Part shown: in pieces, positions 35,761 through 48,650 of the stretch
How positions within the stretch are numbered: the stretch's first letter is position 1
Layout of the letters: every line of letters begins with the position of its first letter
Source: Burkholderiales bacterium
GTDB lineage: Bacteria; Pseudomonadota; Gammaproteobacteria; Burkholderiales; Casimicrobiaceae
Assembly (NCBI GenBank): GCA_025352105.1
Contig: JANXUB010000045.1
Location: 1 to 64,000, forward strand
Direction of reading: 5' to 3'
DNA length: 64,000 nucleotides
Translations under genes and position numbers: made by a program
Notes under the pieces: generated by a model
Databases searched by the model: none
Told to the model about the DNA's origin: nothing
The model's input: only the letters and a program-made list of their open reading frames with translations

Positions 35761-37218
35761 TCAAACCCACGGCAGCGAATAGGTCTTGATGTTGGTGAAG
35801 CTCTTGATCGCCTCCTGCACGCCTTCCTTGTAGCCAAGGCCGGAGTCTTTGATGCCGCCAAACGGTGTGAGTTCAAGGCGATAGCCCGGTACTTCACGAA
35901 CATTCACGCTGCCCACATCCAGTTCACTGACAAAGCGCGTGATGTAGTCGAGACGATTGGTACAAACAGCACTCGACAGGCCATATGCTGTGCCGTTGGA
36001 AATGCGAATCGCTTCATCTATATTTTTAAAGCGGATGATGGGCGAAACAGGGCCGAAAGTCTCCTGCATCGCCACTGTCATTTCCGGTCGTACCTGATCA
36101 AGCACGGTCGGCGAATACAACGCGCCGCGCCGCACATTGCCCACGAGCAATTTCGCACCCTGCGCAATCGCTTCATTAACGCGGGATTCAAAGAGCATCG
36201 CGGCAGGCTCATCAATCACGGTGCCCATATCCATCTTTGGATCGGAAGGATCACCGTATTTCCATGCACGCGTCTTCTCGACGACTTGTTCAACAAACTG
36301 ATCAGCTACCGATTCTTGCACGAGCATGCGCTTGATCGCGGTGCAGCGCTGCCCGGAATTTTTGTACGAGCCCTGCACAGCGAGCGTCGACGCTTCATCG
36401 ATGTCCGCGTCTTCCATCACGATAATCGGATCGTTGCCGCCTAGCTCTAGCACCATACGACGATAGCCCGCCTTGTGCGCTATGTATTTGCCGATGGAAA
36501 CGCCGCCCGTGAAGGTCACGAGATCAACATGTTTGTTGGTTAAAAGCTCGTCCGCAATCTCGCCCGGATCGCCCGTGATCACGGACAACATCTCTGGCGG
36601 TAGCCCCGCTTCGTACAAAAAGTCTGCCAGCAGAATCGCTGAAAACGGCACCTTCTCCGACGGCTTTAGCACCATACGATTGTTGGTCGCAACACTTGGA
36701 ACCACCTTGTGTGCCACCTGATTCATCGGATGGTTAAACGGCGTGATCGCAGTGATGACACCGAGCAGCGGAGAGCGCTGCGTGTACACGCGACGCTTCT
36801 TGCCGTGATGCGTCAGATCGCAACTGAAAATCTGTCCGTCGTCCTTGAGGACTTCATTCGCACCAAACAGGAAGACATCGCTGACGCGACCCGCCTCATA
36901 CACCGCGTCCTTCATGCACAGGCCCGCTTCGGCGGAGATGAGTTTTGCTACTTCATCCTGACGTCGTTTGGCAATGTCGGCTGCCCGATTGAGAATCGCA
37001 GCGCGCTCGTAGCGAGTTAGCGTGGGACGATAGGTGTGCGCTGTTGCATACACTTGTCGCACCTCCTCCAGCGTCGCTTTTGGCACCGTGCCGATCTGCT
37101 GTTCGGTATACGGGTTGTAAACGGCGATTGCGCGATTCCCCGTTCGATCTGCACCGACCTTGCGACCCGCAATTCGCATCGCATTGAGCTGGTTGTCGAG
37201 TATGAATTGATTAATCAT
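35761..37218 (-). CDS. phnY: Phosphonoacetaldehyde dehydrogenase (ALDH superfamily)
   Basis: FNHPMNQVAHKVVPSVATNNRMVLKPSEKVP, LELGGNDPIIVMEDADIDEA, NSGQRCTAIKR; adjacent phnA. Confidence 0.88.
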   Translation of the reverse strand: MINQFILDNQLNAMRIAGRKVGADRTGNRAIAVYNPYTEQQIGTVPKATLEEVRQVYATAHTYRPTLTRYERAAILNRAADIAKRRQDEVAKLISAEAGLCMKDAVYEAGRVSDVFLFGANEVLKDDGQIFSCDLTHHGKKRRVYTQRSPLLGVITAITPFNHPMNQVAHKVVPSVATNNRMVLKPSEKVPFSAILLADFLYEAGLPPEMLSVITGDPGEIADELLTNKHVDLVTFTGGVSIGKYIAHKAGYRRMVLELGGNDPIIVMEDADIDEASTLAVQGSYKNSGQRCTAIKRMLVQESVADQFVEQVVEKTRAWKYGDPSDPKMDMGTVIDEPAAMLFESRVNEAIAQGAKLLVGNVRRGALYSPTVLDQVRPEMTVAMQETFGPVSPIIRFKNIDEAIRISNGTAYGLSSAVCTNRLDYITRFVSELDVGSVNVREVPGYRLELTPFGGIKDSGLGYKEGVQEAIKSFTNIKTYSLPWV

Positions 37219-37248
37219 CTTGTACGCTATTCGTATCGGGGAGAGATG

Positions 37249-39291
<2,043 letters not shown>

Positions 39292-39292
<1 letters not shown>

Positions 39293-39346
39293 ATTGTCAA
39301 CAATCTACAAAAAACAATTGACAAAGATTGGACTGGAACGTTAAAA
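39292..39346 (+). promoter_or_regulatory. Candidate GntR operator and phnS promoter
   Basis: ATTGTCAACAAT near-palindrome; TTGTCAA-N17-TTGACAA dyad; TTGACA-N17-TTAAAA promoter-like pair. Confidence 0.4.
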
Positions 39347-39537
39347 CGAAGTTAAGCAACAATAAAAAGTTGCGTCCATCATCAAGCTTGGACAAACAGA
39401 CCGGAGTGCATTGACCCGTTGATTGCAAAAACTGCAATACAGAGCATTGCGACGACGACTGAATATTCGGGCTCGACAGATAGACGTCACGACGTTGTCA
39501 CGGTTTGGGTACACCATTGCAATTTTTGTGAAGGAGC

Positions 39538-40590
39538 ATGTTTATGCGTCTGTCCTCCCTGTTTCGCTTTTCTGCATTTGCAGGCCTGACTCTGGCTGCA
39601 ACGCTATCGTCGGTATCGTTTGCGCAAAAGGCGCAGTTGCTCGTCTACACAGCGCTTGAGACCGATCAACTGAAGGCCTATCAAGAAGGCTTCAACAAGA
39701 CCTATCCTGACATCGAAATCAAATGGGTACGCGACTCGACGGGCGTCATCACCGCAAAGCTGCTCGCCGAGAAAGGCAACCCTCAGGCCGATGCCGTGAT
39801 GGGTGTTGCTGCGTCGAGTCTTGCGCTGCTCGACAAACAGGGCATGCTGGAGCCTTACGCGCCGTCCGGTCTTGCGGCGATTGCGCCCCAGTATCGAGAC
39901 AAAAAAGCTGTGCCCGCGTGGTTCGGCATGGACGTGTGGGGAGCGACCGTTTGCTTCAACACGGTTGAAGCGGCCAAGAAGAACATTCCGAAGCCCGAGA
40001 CGTGGAAAGACCTCACCAAGCCAATCTACAAGGGCCAGATCGTTATGCCTAACCCGGCATCAAGCGGCACTGGCTTCTTTGACGTCACGGCATGGCTCAC
40101 GCTGTTCGGTGACGACGGCGGCAAAGGCGGAGGCTGGACGTTTATGAACGGCCTGCACGAGAACATTGCACAGTACACCCACTCGGGCTCCAAGCCCTGC
40201 AACATGGCAGGCTCAGGTGAGTTTATCGTCGGAATATCGTTTGAATACCGCGCCAACAGCAACAAGGCCAAGGGCGCGCCGATTGACCTCGTATTCCCGA
40301 AAGAGGGCTTGGGCTGGGATCTCGAAGCCTTCGGCATACATAAAGGTACGAAGAAACTTGAGGCGGTCAAAAAACTTGCGGATTGGGCGTCAAGCAAAGA
40401 TGCGATGGCGCTGTATGGCAAGAACTTCGCAATCACCGCCGTTCCCGGCATTGCATCGCCTTTGCCGAATGTACCTGCTGACTACGAGGCGCGCCTCGTA
40501 AAAATGGACTTCGCCTGGGCAGCAGAAAATCGCGAGCGCATCCTCGCTGAATGGACGAAGCGTTACGACTCGAAGAGCGAGAAGAAATAG
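39538..40590 (+). CDS. phnS: 2-aminoethylphosphonate ABC transporter substrate-binding protein
   Basis: Signal peptide; 'LLVYTALETDQLKAYQEGFNKTYPDIEIKWVRDSTGVITAKLLAEKGNPQADAVMGVAASSL' (Fbp-like SBP of the AEP type); adjacency to phnT/phnW. Confidence 0.9.
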   Translation: MFMRLSSLFRFSAFAGLTLAATLSSVSFAQKAQLLVYTALETDQLKAYQEGFNKTYPDIEIKWVRDSTGVITAKLLAEKGNPQADAVMGVAASSLALLDKQGMLEPYAPSGLAAIAPQYRDKKAVPAWFGMDVWGATVCFNTVEAAKKNIPKPETWKDLTKPIYKGQIVMPNPASSGTGFFDVTAWLTLFGDDGGKGGGWTFMNGLHENIAQYTHSGSKPCNMAGSGEFIVGISFEYRANSNKAKGAPIDLVFPKEGLGWDLEAFGIHKGTKKLEAVKKLADWASSKDAMALYGKNFAITAVPGIASPLPNVPADYEARLVKMDFAWAAENRERILAEWTKRYDSKSEKK

Positions 40591-40775
40591 GCGACCGCCT
40601 AGCGTGCCTCGCTTGCGCGCCGAAATCCGGTGACCTGATCAGGCGACGCTTCGTCCCGTGGTTCCGTGTTGCCGTCTCAAATTGTGCTCCCGTCCCGGCG
40701 GGAACAAAACCTATTTATGCAGCAGCGCAGATCTCAGTAATTGACCGCATTCGTACTATCGAGCCGCGTAGCCCA

Positions 40776-41867
40776 ATGACCGACCAGCCTTACCTGAGAC
40801 TTCGCGGCATCCGCAAAGAATTCGGCACGTTTGCCGCCTTGTCGAATATTGATCTCGACATCGCAAAGGGCGAGTTTGTCTGCTTTCTCGGACCATCTGG
40901 ATGCGGCAAAACTACGCTGCTGCGGATCATTGCTGGCCTTGAAGTCCCGACCTCGGGAACCATCACGCAAGCTGGCAGCGACATAACGCGAAGGCCGCCC
41001 GCCGAGCGCGACTACGGTATCGTTTTTCAGAGTTACGCGCTGTTCCCGAACCTGAGTGTGGCTGACAACGTCGCATACGGACTTGTGAATCGGCGGGTGC
41101 CGAAAACACAAATCAACGAGCGCGTTCGGGAACTGGTGAAGCTTGTCGGTCTGCCCGGAAGCGAACGCAAATTTCCTGCCCAACTTTCGGGGGGACAACA
41201 GCAGCGAATTGCGCTGGCTCGAGCGCTTGCAACTTCGCCCGGCCTGTTGCTGCTCGACGAGCCCCTGTCTGCGCTCGACGCGCTTGAACGAGTGCGCTTG
41301 CGGCAAGAAATCCGTGCCTTACAACAGAAGCTCGGTGTCACCACCATCATGGTTACCCATGATCAGGAAGAAGCACTCTCGCTTGCGGATCGTATCGTCG
41401 TCATGAACCACGGCGTAATCGAGCAAATCGGCTCCGCGATGGATATTTATCGTGAACCCGCCTCTCCGTTCGTCGCGGATTTCGTCGGCAAAGTCAATGT
41501 GTTGCCTGGTCGTCTTGACGGCTCAAAGCTTGACGTGGGTTCTTTCTCACTCTCGCCGCCACAGCTTTCAAGGCACGCTGCGCCAGCGAAAGACGTGAAG
41601 GTGTACCTGCGCCCCGAAGATGTGCTTGCGCGCTCGGTCGGCGGCGGTGGCGCAGGTTTCCCGCCAGACGACCCGCATGTGTTTGACGCGGTCATCGAGA
41701 AAATCGAATTCCTTGGTTCGTTCTGTCATGTACATGTGAACGCGTCCGCCTTTGCGCCGCACAAGCTGACGGTGTATCTCTCGCTTAACTTTTTGACCGA
41801 GCAGTCGCTGACTGTGAATTCATCTCTGCGCCTGAAGCTGCTGCCCGAGCGCTTGCGCATTTTCTAG
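40776..41867 (+). CDS. phnT: 2-aminoethylphosphonate ABC transporter ATP-binding protein
   Basis: GPSGCGKTTLLRIIAGL, LSGGQQQRIALARAL, LLLDEPLSALDA, TMVTHDQEEA-like; start moved to 40776. Confidence 0.92.
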   Translation: MTDQPYLRLRGIRKEFGTFAALSNIDLDIAKGEFVCFLGPSGCGKTTLLRIIAGLEVPTSGTITQAGSDITRRPPAERDYGIVFQSYALFPNLSVADNVAYGLVNRRVPKTQINERVRELVKLVGLPGSERKFPAQLSGGQQQRIALARALATSPGLLLLDEPLSALDALERVRLRQEIRALQQKLGVTTIMVTHDQEEALSLADRIVVMNHGVIEQIGSAMDIYREPASPFVADFVGKVNVLPGRLDGSKLDVGSFSLSPPQLSRHAAPAKDVKVYLRPEDVLARSVGGGGAGFPPDDPHVFDAVIEKIEFLGSFCHVHVNASAFAPHKLTVYLSLNFLTEQSLTVNSSLRLKLLPERLRIF

Positions 41868-41869
41868 CG

Positions 41870-43597
41870 ATGGCCGTAGCCGTACACACCAACGCGCTTA
41901 CGGCGATATCGGCACCCGTGCGTCAGACCACGCACTGGACAGATCGTCTTGCGCATCTCGGCATTCTGCTCACCGCCGTCGTTCTGATTGCATTCCTTGC
42001 CATGCCGCTGGCAGCGATCCTGTTGCAATCGTTTGAGGGCAAGAACGGTGAGTTCGCGGGACTTACCAACTTTGTCGCATATGCCAAAACGCCCGCACTG
42101 CTAACGAGTCTTTGGAACAGCATCTGGGTCTCGGTCGCGGTGACACTGATCGCTGTGCCGCTTGCGTTTGTTTTTGCCTATGCGCTGACACGCTCCTGCA
42201 TGCGGTTCAAAGCACTGTTTCGCGGCATCAGTTTGATCCCCATCCTCGCGCCTTCTCTGTTGTCGGCCATCTCGCTCATTTACTGGTTTGGCAATCAGGG
42301 CGTTCTCAAAGGCGCGATGCAAGGCGTTGGCATCACACAAATATATGGTGCGCCCGGCATCGTGATCGCAGAGTGTTTCGCCGTTTTTCCGCACGCGCTG
42401 ATGATCTTGATCACTGCCTTGACGCTGGCTGATGCTCGACTATACGAAGCAGCGGCAGCCATGGGAACAAGCGCCTCGCGAAAGTTTTTTACGATTACGC
42501 TACCCGGTGCAAAGTATGGATTGCTTTCCGCCGCGCTGGTGACGTTTACGCTGGTGATGACCGACTTTGGAATACCCAAAGTCATTGGCGGCAATTTCAA
42601 CGTGCTTGCCACAGACGTGTTCAAGCTCGTGATCGGTCAACAGGACTTTGCAAAAGGTGCCGTGGTGGCGATCCTCTTGTTGCTGCCCGCCGTGCTGACG
42701 TTTGCCGTCGATCATTACGTGAGCCGCAAACAGACGGCAATGCTCACTGCGCGTGCCGTGCCGTACAAAGCCACGCCCGCTCGCGGATATGACCGTGCAA
42801 TGATGGCTTATTGCGTGGTGATTTCGCTCTTGATGCTACTGATGCTTGGCATGGCGATCTTCGCGTCGTTCGTGAGTTTCTGGCCATACAACCTGACGCC
42901 AAGTACGCGTCACTATGTGCTTGGTCTCGTCGATGGCGAGGTCGCAGAAGGTCTCGTCAACAGCCTGAAAATGGCGGCAGGCACAGCGTTCGTCGGCACG
43001 GCGCTCGTCTTCTTCTCGGCCTACCTGCTTGAAAAAACCAAAGGCGCAAACTGGCTGCGCGCTCCGGTACGTATGCTGGCCATGTTGCCGATGGCCGTGC
43101 CGGGTCTGGTGCTCGGTCTCGGCTACATCTTTTTCTTCAACGCGGCGGCCAATCCGCTCAATGCGCTGTATCACACGACAGCGCTCTTGACACTATGTAC
43201 CATCGTTCACTTCTACACGACAGGACACCTCACGGCGGTGACGGCGCTCAAGAGTCTTGACGGAGAATTCGAGGCGGTCAGCGCCTCGCTCAAAGTACCG
43301 TGGTACAAAACATTCTGGCGCGTCACGCTGCCGATTTGCACGCCAGCTTTGGTGGACATTGCACGCTACTTTTTTATCAACGCGATGACGACGATTTCGG
43401 CCGTGGTATTCCTGTATTCACCCGAGACCAAAGTGGCGTCAATCGCTATCCTCAATCTCGACGAAGCCGGGGAAATCGGCGCAGCAGCGGCAATGGCGGT
43501 AATGATCGCTGGCATCTCTGCCGTCGCCACGGGACTGTTCATGCTGCTCGCGCGCTGGGTGGATCGCCGTACTCAGGCGTGGCGCGGACCAAGGTAG
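41870..43597 (+). CDS. phnU: 2-aminoethylphosphonate ABC transporter permease (two fused permease halves)
   Basis: Two binding-protein-dependent permease EAA regions ('[20 protein letters not shown]' and '[21 protein letters not shown]'). Confidence 0.88.
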   Translation: MAVAVHTNALTAISAPVRQTTHWTDRLAHLGILLTAVVLIAFLAMPLAAILLQSFEGKNGEFAGLTNFVAYAKTPALLTSLWNSIWVSVAVTLIAVPLAFVFAYALTRSCMRFKALFRGISLIPILAPSLLSAISLIYWFGNQGVLKGAMQGVGITQIYGAPGIVIAECFAVFPHALMILITALTLADARLYEAAAAMGTSASRKFFTITLPGAKYGLLSAALVTFTLVMTDFGIPKVIGGNFNVLATDVFKLVIGQQDFAKGAVVAILLLLPAVLTFAVDHYVSRKQTAMLTARAVPYKATPARGYDRAMMAYCVVISLLMLLMLGMAIFASFVSFWPYNLTPSTRHYVLGLVDGEVAEGLVNSLKMAAGTAFVGTALVFFSAYLLEKTKGANWLRAPVRMLAMLPMAVPGLVLGLGYIFFFNAAANPLNALYHTTALLTLCTIVHFYTTGHLTAVTALKSLDGEFEAVSASLKVPWYKTFWRVTLPICTPALVDIARYFFINAMTTISAVVFLYSPETKVASIAILNLDEAGEIGAAAAMAVMIAGISAVATGLFMLLARWVDRRTQAWRGPR

Positions 43598-43605
43598 ACA
43601 AACCA

Positions 43606-44730
43606 ATGGCAAATGACCGAATACTGTTGACCCCAGGCCCACTTACCACCAGCCTGCAAACCAAGCTGGCGATGCTCCGCGACTGGGGTTCGTGGGATGT
43701 TGAATTCAACGATGTCACGGCGCGTGTTCGCAAGAGTCTGCTCAAGATTCTCCACGGCGAAGACAGCCACGTTGTCGTCCCCCTGCAGGGCAGTGGCACA
43801 TTCAGTATTGAAGCCGCTGTCGCGACACTGGTGCCCGCCAACGGTCACGTGCTAGTCCTCGACAATGGGGCTTACTGCAAACGCGCGGCGAAGCTCACAA
43901 CGCTCATGGGGCGACGCTGCACGCTGATGCCGTTTTCTGATGACGAGGCTGTTTCGCCTGCCGCTTTGCGTGAAAAGCTCATTGCGGATTCTTCAATCAG
44001 CGATGTTGTGCTCATACACTGCGAAACGGGCGCAGGTGTTTTGAATCCGCTTCAGGCAATTGCGGACATTTGTGCCGAGTTCAACAAGGGCCTCATTGTT
44101 GATGCGATGAGCTCGTTCGCCGCCATCGAAATTGATGCGCGAAAAACACGTTTTGATGCCCTGATCGCGGCGAGTGGAAAGTGCCTCGAAGGCGCACCGG
44201 GCATGGGCTTTGTGTTTATTCGCAAAGCGGTGCTCGACGGTTGTGCGGGCCGAAGCCAGTCGCTGGCGATGGACTTGCACGATCAATACGTTTACATGGA
44301 AAAGACCGGGCAGTGGCGCTTCACGCCGCCTACCCACGTTGTCGTCGCGCTGGCCGAAGCGATTTCGCAGTTCGAAGCTGAAGGCGGACAGCCTGCGCGA
44401 CTCGCCCGCTACACCAGCAACTATGAAACTCTGGTTCGTGGCATGACGGCGCTCGGTTTCAAGCCTTTCCTTGATCCGACAATTCAGGCTCCGATCATTG
44501 TCACGTTTCATGCGCCCGCGCATCCGAACTACGACTTCAAGCGTTTTTACGAGGCGGCGAAAGCGCGCGGGTTTATTCTCTATCCAGGCAAATTGACGCA
44601 GGTAGAAACGTTCCGGGTTGGCTGTATCGGGGCGATCACATCGGTTGAAATTGAGCAGGCAGTACACGCGGTTTCGCTCGCGCTGCAAGACCTGGGCATG
44701 CCGTCTGGCTCGCCAGCGGCTCCCGCCTAG
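43606..44730 (+). CDS. phnW: 2-aminoethylphosphonate-pyruvate transaminase
   Basis: [75 protein letters not shown]-track start 43300 moved to ATG 43606. Confidence 0.95.
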   Translation: MANDRILLTPGPLTTSLQTKLAMLRDWGSWDVEFNDVTARVRKSLLKILHGEDSHVVVPLQGSGTFSIEAAVATLVPANGHVLVLDNGAYCKRAAKLTTLMGRRCTLMPFSDDEAVSPAALREKLIADSSISDVVLIHCETGAGVLNPLQAIADICAEFNKGLIVDAMSSFAAIEIDARKTRFDALIAASGKCLEGAPGMGFVFIRKAVLDGCAGRSQSLAMDLHDQYVYMEKTGQWRFTPPTHVVVALAEAISQFEAEGGQPARLARYTSNYETLVRGMTALGFKPFLDPTIQAPIIVTFHAPAHPNYDFKRFYEAAKARGFILYPGKLTQVETFRVGCIGAITSVEIEQAVHAVSLALQDLGMPSGSPAAPA

Positions 44731-44757
44731 CACCTAACGTCACGCGGAGAAATTGTT

Positions 44758-46137
44758 ATGGCATCAAAGTCGGGTACAGAACACGCAGCGGTAGCGGCCA
44801 TCCGCAAATCCAGTGCAAGCAAGGTCAAAGTCGCCGTCAGCGATATCGACGGCGTGTTGCGTGGCAAGTATCTACACAAGGATAAATTCCTCGGCGCGGC
44901 GCAGGCACACCCCAATGGCGGCTTCGGGTTCTGCGACGTCGTATTTGGCTGGGACTCGCAGGACGTTTGCTACGACAACACGACCGTCACCGGCTGGCAG
45001 CATGGCTTCCCGGATGCGCTGGCGCGCCTCGATCTGGGCACGCACCGCAAAGTGCCGTGGGACAACAACGTTGACTTCTTTCTGGGTGATTTCGTTAACC
45101 CGGATGGTTCACCTTCGCCGATCTGCCCACGACAAATTTTGAAGCGCGTGCTCAAGCGCGCCGAAAAACTCGGTGTACAGCCTATGGCGGGTATGGAGTT
45201 CGAGTGGTTCAACTTTCTTGAAACGCCGCAAACCTGGGCGGAAAAAAAGGGCGTCGGGCCGACCAATTTGACGCCTGGTATGTTCGGTTATTCGCTGTTG
45301 CGCATGGCGGACAACCGTGAATTTTTCAACGCACTGATGGACGACATGCTCGCGTTCGGCGTGCCGATTGAAGGTCTGCATACGGAGACCGGCCCCGGGG
45401 TGTATGAAGTCGCGATTGCATTCGGCTCGGCGCTTGAGCAAGCGGATCGAGCGATTCTTTTCAAGACCGGCGCGCGCGAAATCGGCAAGCGCTACGGGAT
45501 CATGCCAAGCTTCATGGCGAAGTGGAGTCAGCAGCTACCGGGCTGTAGCGGCCACATTCATCAGAGCCTGTCTGACGGCAAGAAAAATCTTTTCTTTGAC
45601 GCGAAAAATTCGCGCTCAATGAGCAAAGTCTTCGAGAGCTATCTCGCCGGACAGATTGCGTCTCTGATGGAATTTGCACCGATGTTCTGGCCCACGATCA
45701 ACAGCTACAAACGTCTCGTTGACGGCTTCTGGGCCCCCGTGAAACCAACGTGGGGCCTGGACAATCGCACCGCCAGCTTCCGCGTCATCGCGGGCTCGCC
45801 CAAGGCCACCCGCCTCGAAACACGCTGCCCCGGCGCTGACGTAAATCCGTACCTCGCGATGGCGGCAGTCATTGCCGCAGGTCTGCATGGCGTCGAGAAA
45901 AACTTGAAGCTGACAGCACCTCCAATCACTGGAACCAATCAGGGCGCAGAGAACATTCCCCGTGCACCGCGAACCCTACTTGAAACCACAACCAATTTTC
46001 GCGTCTCCGACATCGCTCGCGACTGGCTGGGCGACACCTTCGTTGACCACTTCGCAGCAACACGCGATTGGGAGTCGCGGCAATGGCAAGACGCGGTCAC
46101 CGATTGGGAATTGAAACGTTACTTTGAAATTATTTAG
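44758..46137 (+). CDS. Glutamine synthetase-family ligase (PuuA/GlnA3-like gamma-glutamylamine synthetase type)
   Basis: GMEFEWFNF, ETGPGVYEVAI, PGCSGHIHQSL, NRTASFRVIAGSPKATRLETRCPGADVNPYLAMAAVIAAGLHG. Confidence 0.9.
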   Translation: MASKSGTEHAAVAAIRKSSASKVKVAVSDIDGVLRGKYLHKDKFLGAAQAHPNGGFGFCDVVFGWDSQDVCYDNTTVTGWQHGFPDALARLDLGTHRKVPWDNNVDFFLGDFVNPDGSPSPICPRQILKRVLKRAEKLGVQPMAGMEFEWFNFLETPQTWAEKKGVGPTNLTPGMFGYSLLRMADNREFFNALMDDMLAFGVPIEGLHTETGPGVYEVAIAFGSALEQADRAILFKTGAREIGKRYGIMPSFMAKWSQQLPGCSGHIHQSLSDGKKNLFFDAKNSRSMSKVFESYLAGQIASLMEFAPMFWPTINSYKRLVDGFWAPVKPTWGLDNRTASFRVIAGSPKATRLETRCPGADVNPYLAMAAVIAAGLHGVEKNLKLTAPPITGTNQGAENIPRAPRTLLETTTNFRVSDIARDWLGDTFVDHFAATRDWESRQWQDAVTDWELKRYFEII

Positions 46138-46140
46138 ACC

Positions 46141-47274
46141 ATGACTATTACCTCTTTTTCATTTCCCACCGCGATCAAGTTTGGCGTCGGTGCACGCAGG
46201 CTGGTCGCCGATCATTTGCGCGAGCAAGGATGCAGGCGTCCACTCATCGTGACGGACAAAGCGCTGGGTGCGTTGCCTGTACTGGCTGAATTTCGCTCAC
46301 TTTTGAGCGGCCTTGACGTCGCTGTGTATTCGGGCGTGTTTGGTAATCCCACCTGTTCGCAGGTGATGGATGGCGCGGCAGCATTCAAATCGCACAACGC
46401 CGACTGCGTGATCGGCTTTGGCGGTGGTGCCGCGCTAGACGTTGCCAAGATCGTAGGCGTCGCGGCAACGCACGAAGGCGACATTCTCGAATACGTCTGG
46501 GATCATCTGCAGGTTCGTCCCATTGCGAATGCGTTGCCCTACTTCGTCGCGCTGCCCACCACATCCGGCACAGGCTCTGAGGTGGGTCGCTCGTCAGTGG
46601 TCAGTGAAAACGACACGCACTTGAAGCGCGTGGTGTTCAGCCCGAAAATCCTCGCCAAATGCGTGTTTGCTGACCCTGAACTCACCGTTGGATTGCCGCC
46701 CTCGGTAACAGCGGCCACAGGCATGGATGCGTTGACGCACAACATCGAAAGCTATCTCTCGCCCGCCTACCACCCGCTGTGTGATGGCATCGCGCTGGAG
46801 GGTACGCGAATCGCCGCAGCCGCGCTAGTCACAGCAGTTAATGAGCCGGGCAACCTGCAAGCCCGCAGCGACATGATGATGGCCTCGATGATGGGAGCCA
46901 TCGCATTTCAGAAAGATTTGGGCGCGGTTCACTCGTGCGCGCACGCGCTGGGGGCGGTGCGCGATCTGCATCACGGCCTCGCAAATGCGTTGATGATCGA
47001 CACCGTTTTGGCGTGGAACTTTGAGGTAGTCCCGGAAAAATTCGACGAGCTAGCGCATGTGTGCAAAGTACCGGGCGGTGGCAGCGCATTTGTGCCGTGG
47101 CTTAAATCGCTCAAAGCCAAAGTCGGCATTGAAGGCGGCCTTGCAGTACGCGGCGTGACGTCGGCCGATTTGCCGCGTCTCGTAGACATAGCGACGAAGG
47201 ACATCTGCCATCAAACTAACCCGCGTCCTTGCACAAGTGCGGATTTCGAGCGCCTGTTTTTGGCGGCAATGTGA
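46141..47274 (+). CDS. Iron-containing (group III) alcohol dehydrogenase
   Basis: FGVGARRLVADHLREQGCRRPLIVTD, DCVIGFGGGAALDVAKIVGV, LPTTSGTGSEVGRSSVV, GMDALTHNIESYLS, HSCAHALGAVRDLHHGLANAL. Confidence 0.92.
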   Translation: MTITSFSFPTAIKFGVGARRLVADHLREQGCRRPLIVTDKALGALPVLAEFRSLLSGLDVAVYSGVFGNPTCSQVMDGAAAFKSHNADCVIGFGGGAALDVAKIVGVAATHEGDILEYVWDHLQVRPIANALPYFVALPTTSGTGSEVGRSSVVSENDTHLKRVVFSPKILAKCVFADPELTVGLPPSVTAATGMDALTHNIESYLSPAYHPLCDGIALEGTRIAAAALVTAVNEPGNLQARSDMMMASMMGAIAFQKDLGAVHSCAHALGAVRDLHHGLANALMIDTVLAWNFEVVPEKFDELAHVCKVPGGGSAFVPWLKSLKAKVGIEGGLAVRGVTSADLPRLVDIATKDICHQTNPRPCTSADFERLFLAAM

Positions 47275-48650
47275 TGATGAATTCCCTGACTATCTTCAAT
47301 CCCGCGACCGGTGCGCCAATAACCGACGTCCCGTGTGACGATGGCACAACAGTAGCCTCAAAATCGCTGCGGGCACGCGCCGCACAGCCCGGCTGGCACT
47401 CAGTCGCACTCGCCAACCGCAAAGCCTGTATTGAGCGATTCCGCGCGTTCGTCGTGCGCGATCTTGAATCCCTTGCCCGCACATTGACGCAGGAAACCGG
47501 TAAACCGATCAAGCAGTCGAGAAATGAATTGAATGGCCTGCTTGGGCGTATTGATTTTTTCCTCGGCGCAGTCGACTGCGTAGCCCAGACCACAACGGTT
47601 TTCAACGAAGGAGGCATGTGCGAACAAATCGAGCAGATGCCGCTCGGTGTTATCGCCAACATTTCAGCATGGAACTATCCGTGGTTTGTTGGCGGCAATG
47701 TGTTTGTTCCCGCTCTGCTGACGGGCAATTCGGTGCTCTACAAACCATCCGAATTTGCCACGATGACGGGGCTCGCGATTGCGCGCCTGCTGCACGAAGC
47801 GGGCGTCCCGGACGATGTGTTCGTTACGCTGGTTGGCAAGGGCGATGTCGGCGATGCACTACTAGGCGAGCGTATCGACGGTCTCTTTTTCACTGGCTCG
47901 TACTCCACCGGCGCAAGCATTGCGCGTGCCGTCGGCCCGCGAATGATCAAGCTGCAACTGGAGTTGGGCGGCAAAGACCCGACCTACGTTTGCCCTGACG
48001 CAAATGTCAAAAATGCAGCGCTTTCGCTCGCTGACGGCGCGATGTATAACGCAGGACAAAGCTGCTGCTCAGTCGAGCGCATCTATGTTCACGAGTCGAT
48101 TCATGATGAGTTTTTGCAGCACTTTGTTGATGAAGTAAAGACCTTCAAAGTCGGCGATCCCATGAGCGAGGACACTTACATCGGTGCCATGACGAGATCG
48201 GCGCAACTTGACGTTCTCGACGCCCAGGTCAACGACGCCAAAAGCAAAGGCGCGACACTTCACATCGGCGGTCATCGCCTGCCGACGCCGGGCAACTGGT
48301 ACACGCCAACGGTGTTCTCCAACGTTAATCACACGATGGAATTGATGCGTGAGGAGAGCTTCGGCCCCATCATCGGCATTCAGAAAGTTAGTTCCGACGA
48401 TGAGGCCGTCACGCTGATGAACGACACGCGTTACGGCTTGACCGCAGGCGTGTTCACGCCCGACGAGGCGCATGCACGAAGCTTGTTATCGCGTGTGAAC
48501 GCCGGTAGCGTGTACTGGAACTGCTGCGACCGCGTGAGCCCGCGCTTGCCTTGGAGCGGATACGGCGATTCCGGCATTGGCTTGACGCTGTCGACCTACG
48601 GCGTCCAGACGTTTTGCCGTCCGAAGGCTTGGCATTTGCGGAGCGCATGA
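47274..48650 (+). CDS. Aldehyde dehydrogenase family protein
   Basis: ISAWNYPWFVGGNVFVPALLTGNSVLYKPSEFA, LELGGKDPTYVCPDANVKNA, NAGQSCCSVERIYV; start at 47274 overlapping the previous stop. Confidence 0.92.
   Translation: MMNSLTIFNPATGAPITDVPCDDGTTVASKSLRARAAQPGWHSVALANRKACIERFRAFVVRDLESLARTLTQETGKPIKQSRNELNGLLGRIDFFLGAVDCVAQTTTVFNEGGMCEQIEQMPLGVIANISAWNYPWFVGGNVFVPALLTGNSVLYKPSEFATMTGLAIARLLHEAGVPDDVFVTLVGKGDVGDALLGERIDGLFFTGSYSTGASIARAVGPRMIKLQLELGGKDPTYVCPDANVKNAALSLADGAMYNAGQSCCSVERIYVHESIHDEFLQHFVDEVKTFKVGDPMSEDTYIGAMTRSAQLDVLDAQVNDAKSKGATLHIGGHRLPTPGNWYTPTVFSNVNHTMELMREESFGPIIGIQKVSSDDEAVTLMNDTRYGLTAGVFTPDEAHARSLLSRVNAGSVYWNCCDRVSPRLPWSGYGDSGIGLTLSTYGVQTFCRPKAWHLRSA

Noticed and set aside
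40551-40775. N-terminal extension of phnT
   Set aside because: ABC ATPase homology begins at MTDQPYLRLRGIRKEF (40776); upstream part overlaps the phnS 3' end.
43300-43605. N-terminal extension of phnW given by the ORF track (overlaps the permease gene by 298 bp)
   Set aside because: PhnW homology starts at [13 protein letters not shown] (43606); the extension is out-of-frame permease sequence.
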